From Rickettsiaceae bacterium (GTDB taxonomy: Bacteria > Pseudomonadota > Alphaproteobacteria > Rickettsiales > Rickettsiaceae), in NCBI GenBank assembly GCA_023301685.1, contig JALZUG010000040.1, forward strand, positions 1 to 50,228: DNA of 50,228 bases. The letters are read 5' to 3'. Positions 44,983 to 50,228 of this stretch are shown in pieces. Position 1 is the first letter of the stretch. Each line of letters opens with the position of its first letter. The notes beneath the pieces are model-generated. The model was not told where the DNA came from and ran no database searches. It saw nothing but the letters and a program-made list of their open reading frames with translations. The position numbers and the translations under genes were made by a program.

Positions 44983-45626
44983 TAAAAAATATAATAATTT
45001 TATTAGGACTACCGGGGTCTGGTAAAGGTACACAAGGAGCCGTTCTGTCAGAAGAATTAGCAATTCCGCATATTTCAACTGGAGATATTTTAAGGAAAAT
45101 GGTTCTTGAGGATGATAAGGATTCAAAATTACTTGCCAAATACATGGGTGAAGGAAAGCTAGTTCCTAGTGATTTGGTAAATCAGCTGGTTAAAAGATTT
45201 ATTCTATCGGATGCATGTAAAGATGGATGTATTTTGGATGGTTATCCGAGAACTCTTGAACAAGCTGAATATTTTATAGAAAATATTGATGCAAATATTA
45301 GTACTATATTTTTTGATGTTCCTGATGAGGTTGCAACTAAAAGAATTTTAGGAAGAATTGCATGCGCTTCATGTAATAGGTTATATAATGAATATTTTGA
45401 CAAACCCAAAAAAGAAGGTGTTTGTGATGAATGCGGCTCAAAAGAATTTGCAGCACGTTCAGATGATGACGAGGATACAATTGTAGCAAGGCTTGAAGAG
45501 TATAGAAAAAATACTTTGCCAATGATTGAATACTATAAAGAAAAAGGAAGATTCTTTACTGTGCACGGTGGAGAATCGAAGAAAAAGGTTACTGAGGAAG
45601 TGGCCTCAATTGTAAAAAAGATTTGA
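44979..45626 (+). CDS. adk: Adenylate kinase with four-cysteine lid
   Basis: A 215-residue enzyme interconverting ATP+AMP and 2 ADP. The P-loop is [15 protein letters not shown], the AMP site [10 protein letters not shown] and [14 protein letters not shown], and catalytic arginines sit in ILGRIAC and [17 protein letters not shown]. The long LID carries CASC and CDEC, four cysteines positioned to bind zinc, as in Gram-positive enzymes and some alphaproteobacteria. Its stop codon lies inside the -35 box of the next promoter. Confidence 0.97.
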   Translation: MIKNIIILLGLPGSGKGTQGAVLSEELAIPHISTGDILRKMVLEDDKDSKLLAKYMGEGKLVPSDLVNQLVKRFILSDACKDGCILDGYPRTLEQAEYFIENIDANISTIFFDVPDEVATKRILGRIACASCNRLYNEYFDKPKKEGVCDECGSKEFAARSDDDEDTIVARLEEYRKNTLPMIEYYKEKGRFFTVHGGESKKKVTEEVASIVKKI

Positions 45627-45650
45627 CTTTGTCAAATATTTTTATATTAT
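45623..45650 (+). promoter_or_regulatory. Putative alpha-operon promoter before rpsM
   Basis: TTGACT (45623-45628), overlapping the adk stop codon, and TATTAT (45645-45650) are separated by 16 bases. The 60-base gap before rpsM stands out among the tight neighbours. The predicted leader is about 30 bases. Confidence 0.55.
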
Positions 45651-45686
45651 GCTGTTCTAATATTTTAAAAAATTGGAGAAATTTTT

Positions 45687-46055
45687 GTGGCAAGGATTGC
45701 GGGTGTTAATATTCCACCAAATAAGAGATTAGTGATTAGTTTAACCTATATATTCGGTATTGGACTGACTGCTGCTCAAAAAGTTTGTAAAAATACAAAA
45801 CTGTCAGAAGACAAAAGAGTTAAAGATCTTGATGATCAGGAGCTTGTTAAGCTTAGAACTGAAATTGAAAAGAATTTTCAAGTGGAAGGTGATCTAAGAC
45901 GTGAAGTAAGTCTTAATATAAAGAAGAAAAAAGACCTGCGCACTTATGAGGGTCTAAGACATATTAGAAGATTACCTGTTCGTGGTCAGAATACACATTC
46001 TAATGCTAGAACAAGAAAAGGTAAAGCAGTGGCAATTGCTGGTAAGAAGAAATAA
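45687..46055 (+). CDS. rpsM: 30S ribosomal protein uS13
   Basis: A 122-residue head protein contacting P-site t[38 protein letters not shown] and [20 protein letters not shown] are conserved. The start is GTG at 45687, preceded by GGAGA (45675-45679). Confidence 0.97.
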   Translation: MARIAGVNIPPNKRLVISLTYIFGIGLTAAQKVCKNTKLSEDKRVKDLDDQELVKLRTEIEKNFQVEGDLRREVSLNIKKKKDLRTYEGLRHIRRLPVRGQNTHSNARTRKGKAVAIAGKKK

Positions 46056-46071
46056 TATTAGAGATTAAATA

Positions 46072-46455
46072 ATGAGTCCGACAAATAAAGCTAAAAAGAA
46101 AAAGAAAAATATTACTCTTGGAGTTGTTCATATTAAAGCAACTTTTAACAATACAATAATTACAGTTACTGATGTTCAGGGTAATGTGATAGCTGGTTCT
46201 ACAGCTGGTGCACACGGTTTTAAAGGTGCAAAAAAAGCAACTCCTTATGCGGCTCAAGTTACTATGGATAAAGCATCAGAAGAAGCAAAAGAACATGGAT
46301 TAAAGACAGTTTCTATTAAAGTTAAAGGCGCTGGCTCACAAAGAGAAGCTGCAATGAGAGCCGTTTTTAGTCAGAATTTTGTTGTTACTTCAATAACGGA
46401 TGTATCTGGTGTTGCCCATAATGGTTGTAGAGCGCCAAAAAGAAGAAGATGCTAG
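46072..46455 (+). CDS. rpsK: 30S ribosomal protein uS11
   Basis: A 127-residue platform protein. [40 protein letters not shown] and [13 protein letters not shown] are diagnostic. It begins 16 bases after rpsM. Confidence 0.98.
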   Translation: MSPTNKAKKKKKNITLGVVHIKATFNNTIITVTDVQGNVIAGSTAGAHGFKGAKKATPYAAQVTMDKASEEAKEHGLKTVSIKVKGAGSQREAAMRAVFSQNFVVTSITDVSGVAHNGCRAPKRRRC

Positions 46456-46502
46456 TTTTTCTCGTTTAGTCGAGATATTTAAGAGATTTAGGGAACAAAT
46501 AT

Positions 46503-47519
46503 ATGTCATTACTTAATAAGAATTGGAATTCATTAATCAAGCCATCAAAAATTGTATATGATGGTGCAAATGATGAAAGCAATGTAGCTAATATCATAAT
46601 TGAGCCACTTGAGCGTGGCTATGGTTTGACGTTAGGTAACTCTTTAAGAAGAATTTTGCTATCATCTCTTCAAGGTGCTGCTATAACGGCAGTTAAGATT
46701 CCAGGTGTTGAGCATGAATTTTCTGCAAAATCCGGTGTTAAGGAAGATGTTGTTGATATTATTCTTAACTTAAAAAAAGTTGCAGTTAAGCTGCATACAG
46801 CTGAGAAAAAGACTATTAGAATTACAGAAAAAGGCCCTTGCGTAGTTACTGCTGGCATGATTGAAACAGGAACTGATGTAGAAATTATGAACCCTGATCA
46901 ACATATCTGCACATTATCAAAAGATGCTGATTTAGAAATGGAGCTTTACTGTGAAGTTGGTAGAGGTTATGTTCCAGCTGGAAGTAATAAGCAGGATTAC
47001 CCAATTGGTGTGATTGCAGTTGATGCCTTGTATAGTCCTGTTAAAAAGGTTTCTTACAAAGTTGAAGATACTCGTGTTGGACAAGTTACAGATTATGATA
47101 AATTGATTATGAATATTGAAACTGATTCTTCGATTACTCCTGAAATGGCTATAGCACTATCAGCTAGAATCATGCAAGATCAGTTGCAATTATTTGTTAC
47201 TTTTGAAGAGGAAGAAGAAGAGAAGCAAGAAGCAAAAGAAGAGCTAGAATATAATCCAATTCTACTTAAGAAAGTTGATGAACTTGAGCTTTCTGTTAGA
47301 TCTAGAAATTGCCTGCAAAATGATAATATAGTTTATATTGGTGATCTTGTTAATAAAACTGAAGCAGAAATGCTTAGGACACAGAATTTTGGTAGAAAGT
47401 CTCTAAACGAGATTAAAGATGTTCTTTCAAAGTTCAATTTAAAATTTGGTATGGAAATTACTGGCTGGCCTCCTGAAAACATTGAAGAGCTAGCTAAGAA
47501 ATATGAAGATCCATATTGA
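46503..47519 (+). CDS. rpoA: RNA polymerase alpha subunit
   Basis: A 338-residue subunit. The N-terminal dimerisation domain contains [20 protein letters not shown]. An acidic linker ([14 protein letters not shown], about 235-250) leads to the C-terminal domain, with [20 protein letters not shown] and [20 protein letters not shown], which contacts UP elements and activators. Confidence 0.99.
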   Translation: MSLLNKNWNSLIKPSKIVYDGANDESNVANIIIEPLERGYGLTLGNSLRRILLSSLQGAAITAVKIPGVEHEFSAKSGVKEDVVDIILNLKKVAVKLHTAEKKTIRITEKGPCVVTAGMIETGTDVEIMNPDQHICTLSKDADLEMELYCEVGRGYVPAGSNKQDYPIGVIAVDALYSPVKKVSYKVEDTRVGQVTDYDKLIMNIETDSSITPEMAIALSARIMQDQLQLFVTFEEEEEEKQEAKEELEYNPILLKKVDELELSVRSRNCLQNDNIVYIGDLVNKTEAEMLRTQNFGRKSLNEIKDVLSKFNLKFGMEITGWPPENIEELAKKYEDPY

Positions 47520-47631
47520 TTCAGTTTTGGCTCTAGTTAGCTTTAAGAATAAAATTTAAGAAAAATTTTGTGGGTAAATGAGAAATTACTCTTTTGCGAA
47601 CAAAATAGTTTGAATATTTAGGTATAATAAA

Positions 47632-48054
47632 ATGCGTCATAAGATAAAAGGAAAAAAATTAAATAGGACTTCGTCACACAGAAAAGCAATGTTTGCTAAT
47701 ATGGCTGTTGCTCTGGTGATGAATGAGCAGATTAAAACTACTGTTGCTAAAGCAAAGGCACTTCGTCCTTATATTGAGCAACTAGTTACGAAAGCAAGAA
47801 AAGGAACTTTATCTGCTAGAAGAGATATTATTTCGCGCATTAGAGATAAAGTAGCTGCTGAAAAATTAATGTCAGTGTTGGCTACTAGATATAAATCACG
47901 TCCAGGCGGATACACAAGAGTTGTTAAGGCTGGTTTTAGGTATGGTGATAGAGCTCCTATTGCATATATTGAGTTTATTGAGAGAGATGTTGCTGCAAAA
48001 GGCTGCATGACTCCAAAAATTGAGAATTTAACTGAACAAGAAATACAAGAATAA
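47632..48054 (+). CDS. rplQ: 50S ribosomal protein bL17
   Basis: A 140-residue exit-tunnel protein. [20 protein letters not shown] and [20 protein letters not shown] and [15 protein letters not shown] match the family. It lies 112 bases after rpoA, without a clear terminator between. Confidence 0.98.
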   Translation: MRHKIKGKKLNRTSSHRKAMFANMAVALVMNEQIKTTVAKAKALRPYIEQLVTKARKGTLSARRDIISRIRDKVAAEKLMSVLATRYKSRPGGYTRVVKAGFRYGDRAPIAYIEFIERDVAAKGCMTPKIENLTEQEIQE

Positions 48055-48064
48055 GGTTTAACGT

Positions 48065-48559
48065 ATGGCTAATCATTCAGCTACAAAAAAAGCAATTAGA
48101 AAAACAGTTAGAAAGGCTGCTATTAATAAAAATAGAAAAAGTCGTATCAAGACTTTTGTTAAAAGAGTAGTTACTGCTGTTGATGCAGGTTCTTCAGAGG
48201 AAGCTAATAAAGCATTAGTTGAAGCTCAATCAGAAATTATGAAAGGAGTTTCTGCACAACTTATTAAGAAGAATACTGCTGCAAGAAAAGTTAGTAGATT
48301 AGCTAAAAGCGTAAAAAATATTTCTGGAGGAGCAAAGAAAGCTACAGTTCCTAAGACAACTGTTACTAAAGCAAAAACAGCTGAGAAAGCGGTTGCAGCT
48401 AAGCCAGCAGCTGCGAAGAAAGCAGCTACTACGACAACAAAGTCAGCTCCTGCTAAGGCTACTGCTGTGAAGAAGGCTACAACAGCAACTACTAAAGCTA
48501 AAACTGCAGCAACAAAAACTGCGCCTAAGAAAGCTGCAGCTAAGAAAGAAGAAAAATAA
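48065..48559 (+). CDS. rpsT: 30S ribosomal protein bS20 with long basic C-terminal tail
   Basis: A 164-residue protein. Residues 1-87 are a complete bS20: MANHSATKKAIRKTVRKAA, NKNRKSRIKTFVKRV and the C-terminal helix IKKNTAARKVSRLAKSV. Normal bS20 ends there. Here residues 88-164 continue in frame as a low-complexity chain of Ala, Lys and Thr with scattered Pro (e.g. KPAAAKKAATTTTKSAPAKA), like bacterial histone-H1-type tails. No stop or frameshift separates the parts. It sits 10 bases after rplQ, an unusual place, since rpsT is more often beside dnaA in alphaproteobacteria. Confidence 0.93.
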   Translation: MANHSATKKAIRKTVRKAAINKNRKSRIKTFVKRVVTAVDAGSSEEANKALVEAQSEIMKGVSAQLIKKNTAARKVSRLAKSVKNISGGAKKATVPKTTVTKAKTAEKAVAAKPAAAKKAATTTTKSAPAKATAVKKATTATTKAKTAATKTAPKKAAAKKEEK

Positions 48560-48584
48560 CCCCATAACTTTTAGTTTGAAACTC

Positions 48585-48620
48585 AAAAAGACATTCCAAG
48601 TACGGAGTGTCTTTTTTTAT
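48585..48620 (+). terminator. Rho-independent terminator of the ribosomal cluster
   Basis: aaaaagacattcc (48585-48597) pairs with ggagtgtcttttt (48604-48616) with one G-T pair and loop aagtac, and further T residues follow. It lies 26 bases after the rpsT stop. Confidence 0.9.
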
Positions 48621-48776
48621 TTTAGGTGTTTATAGCTTAAATGTTAGTTGTGTTTATGACGATATAGCACTTAGTTAGCAGCTTGTGGGTTTATTGTTTT
48701 GTGATTGATAAAGAAGATAAAACTAAAAGATTACTTTATTCGCATATTGAATAATATAAAGTATGAAGATTATTTG

Positions 48777-48812
48777 AAAAAAGGACATCTAGTTAACATA
48801 GTCATCCTTTTT
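48777..48812 (-). terminator. Terminator of the omptin-like gene
   Basis: On the minus strand, an 8-bp stem (48812-48805 with 48785-48778, aaaaagga/tccttttt) ends in a T-run and lies about 34 bases past the stop. The loop is long (19 bases), so strength is uncertain. Confidence 0.55.
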
Positions 48813-48845
48813 CATTGATCAATGATTAAATATTGCTTGATAAGC

Positions 48846-49847
48846 TTAAAACTTATATTTTGCACCAATACTTAGAGTTTTTGTTAGTATTTTAAGCTCT
48901 TTTAGCTTGCCGGAATGAGAGTCTCCATCACTAAAAAATGTTGTTTCCGTTCCATTAATTAGTGCAAGTCTCTTTATTCCTACGCGTGCAAAAATATCTA
49001 GGTTATTTGTTGTTTTGTAAAGTAGCTTTGCATCAAGACTTAGACCAGCTCCAAATACTTTATGTTTAAAACTAGGATCATGTGCAAAATCCTCGCGTAA
49101 AATCCAATCTGCCTCAGCTCTATATCCAAAGATATACGCTTTGATAAAGGGTGCAAAACTTAGTTTATCATTTAATTTATAGTGAAGGTTTATACCATAC
49201 CATGGAGCGTAGTTATGGTACTTATAGGTTGATATAAGTTTTGATTTTGGAACAATTTGTCCAGTAAGTCGAGTTATAGAAGTAAATGGTATTCGATCAA
49301 TTGTGCTAAATATCCCGTGTTGTCTGTTGTTACTATAGTTATAATCAAAACCAAAGTAATGCGTAATAAAAGCATATGGAAATTTAGAAAATCTATCTTG
49401 GCTTACTCCGACTGCGCCTGAGATATCAAAAGTATTTCCTTTAACCTTTGAAAAGGTCCTAGAAAATTCACCCAATTGATCCCAGTCAGAATCTTGGTTT
49501 TCACTATCATCTAGTATTTTCCCATATTTTATCAGTCCCATGAAATTAAATTGACCACGTGTTGGTTCAGTTAATATTTCAACTCCAACCTCGGCAATTT
49601 TATTTTTCCAAGTTAGTTCTGATAATTTAGGAATACCATTACCACCAAAAGACCATTGAAGAAAATCATGTCTTATTCCAGCATATGGTGAGATAGATAT
49701 TTGATTTATAGAATTATTTGAGAATGTTTTTGTCTTTTTGGTTTTGCTTTGAAACATACTCTTTTCCGCAGATTTAGTTGCTGCAAGCACACTAGAGCAA
49801 AGCACAAAAATAGAAATAAGGGCTATTTGTGATATTTTATGTACCAT
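48846..49847 (-). CDS. Omptin-like outer-membrane beta-barrel protein
   Basis: A 333-residue exported protein. The signal peptide ends about residue 22 (SSVLA before ATKS) and the last strand is SIGAKYKF, so it is an outer-membrane barrel. Several segments line up with omptin proteases: LSELTWKNKIAEVGVE (compare the omptin SQLxW), NQDSDWDQ (an Asp-x-Asp-Trp like the first catalytic pair), NYAPWYGINLHYKLNDKLSF and the closing strands. The second catalytic pair, Asp-x-His in OmpT, appears as Asp-Trp-Ile in RAEADWILRED, so protease activity is doubtful if this alignment is right. The barrel call is firm and the omptin call moderate. Confidence 0.6.
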   Translation of the reverse strand: MVHKISQIALISIFVLCSSVLAATKSAEKSMFQSKTKKTKTFSNNSINQISISPYAGIRHDFLQWSFGGNGIPKLSELTWKNKIAEVGVEILTEPTRGQFNFMGLIKYGKILDDSENQDSDWDQLGEFSRTFSKVKGNTFDISGAVGVSQDRFSKFPYAFITHYFGFDYNYSNNRQHGIFSTIDRIPFTSITRLTGQIVPKSKLISTYKYHNYAPWYGINLHYKLNDKLSFAPFIKAYIFGYRAEADWILREDFAHDPSFKHKVFGAGLSLDAKLLYKTTNNLDIFARVGIKRLALINGTETTFFSDGDSHSGKLKELKILTKTLSIGAKYKF

Positions 49848-49940
49848 AATTTTTTCCTAGATTAAGATTAGTTAAGAAAATGCATATTAATATTTGGTTA
49901 GTTTTTTGTCAATCCTAATATTTATAAATGCTTAGGTGGC

Positions 49941-49964
49941 AAAAATTGCAATCAACGATTGCAA
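49941..49964 (-). terminator. Terminator of gltA
   Basis: On the minus strand, ttgcaatc (49964-49957) and gattgcaa (49953-49946) form a perfect 8-bp stem with a 3-base loop, followed by TTTTT (49945-49941). It lies about 80 bases past the gltA stop. Confidence 0.8.
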
Positions 49965-50000
49965 GAGGTGTGGAGTAGCTTTAACAGTGTGCAAGTGAGT

Positions 50001-50027
50001 GCTGTAGCATAAGTTTTATACTACAGC
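50001..50027. other. Second hairpin between gltA and the omptin-like gene
   Basis: gctgtagcataa (50001-50012) pairs with ttatactacagc (50016-50027) with a single mismatch and loop gtt. No T-run follows on either strand, so it probably stabilises the 3' end of the gltA message instead of ending transcription. Confidence 0.55.
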
Positions 50028-50042
50028 ATCGTGATAATATTA

Positions 50043-50228
50043 TTAAACTTTTCTGGAAACGTGACCAGTGTATAATTGCCGAGGTCTTGTTATTTTGAAT
50101 TCAGGATCTTCCCACAGCTCTTTCCATTGAGAAACCCAGCCAGCTGTTCTTGCTACAGCAAATAATACAGTAAACATTTGTGGTGGAATTCCAAGAGCTT
50201 TGTAGATAATACCAGAATAGAAATCAAC
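50043..50228 (-). CDS. gltA: Citrate synthase, C-terminal part (runs off the window)
   Basis: The last 61 codons and stop of a gene continuing beyond the right edge. The translation [40 protein letters not shown] and [14 protein letters not shown] is the highly conserved citrate synthase C-terminus, including the catalytic-Asp-containing DFYSG region and the substrate arginine ARTAGW. The enzyme condenses oxaloacetate and acetyl-CoA at entry to the TCA cycle. gltA is a standard typing gene in Rickettsiales. Confidence 0.95.
   Translation of the reverse strand, partial: VDFYSGIIYKALGIPPQMFTVLFAVARTAGWVSQWKELWEDPEFKITRPRQLYTGHVSRKV

Noticed and set aside
46443-46480. ctcg/cgag inverted repeat between rpsK and rpoA as a terminator
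   Set aside because: Four base pairs only, and rpoA must be transcribed through it.

Overview
This AT-rich window looks like part of the chromosome of a Rickettsiales-type alphaproteobacterium, probably host-associated. The main reasons are a virB8-virB9-virB10-virB11-virD4 type IV secretion operon in which VirB9 is cut down to its N-terminal domain, a ProP-like MFS carrier, tuf standing directly before rpsJ without fusA, palindromic repeat halves of the kind scattered through Rickettsiales genomes, and a nuoABCDE-F block detached from nuoG-N. A CPD photolyase, cytochrome b561, CcmC, an omptin-like protein and flagellar rod genes suggest a less reduced lineage than Rickettsia itself. I cannot place the family from sequence reading alone.

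Layout. 1-2024: tandem palindromic repeats, then a minus-strand cluster pgeF-ccmC-fdxA. 2059-4894, plus strand: a very short glutamine-synthetase-like protein, an unknown membrane-anchored protein and photolyase. 4886-8131, minus strand: an LbtU-like porin, an MFS carrier and guanylate kinase. 8164-11255, plus strand: a short-chain dehydrogenase and three tandem paralogous outer-membrane beta-barrels with their own promoters and terminators. 11256-11808: a gene-free stretch with more repeat halves. 11809-19198, minus strand: an alanine/glycine symporter, a spermidine-synthase-like protein, and nuoF-[secreted unknown]-nuoE-D-C-B-A. 19421-20869, plus strand: flgB-flgC-fliE. 21038-26311, minus strand: a TPR membrane protein coupled to a TPR-AAA ATPase, cytochrome b561, a TylF-type methyltransferase and Ppx/GppA. 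26532-31835, minus strand: the T4SS operon. 32044-32775: rlmB. 32958-33156: tRNA-Tyr and tRNA-Gly. 33241-48559, plus strand: tuf followed by the S10, spc and alpha ribosomal operons with secY, adk and rpoA, ending in rplQ and rpsT. 48846-50228, minus strand: an omptin-like outer-membrane protein and the 3' end of gltA.

Most of the window is informational and respiratory core. The parts that deserve attention are FlgB and FlgC carrying apparent Sec signal peptides (normal rod proteins do not), the two-gene TPR/AAA module, a roughly 243-residue glutamine-synthetase core without its N-terminal domain, ribosomal protein bS20 with a 77-residue histone-H1-like tail, the shortened VirB9 next to a VirB10 with an enlarged antenna region, and a palindromic repeat that supplies the last codons of the ferredoxin gene. 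Functions were assigned by reading motifs, with no database search.
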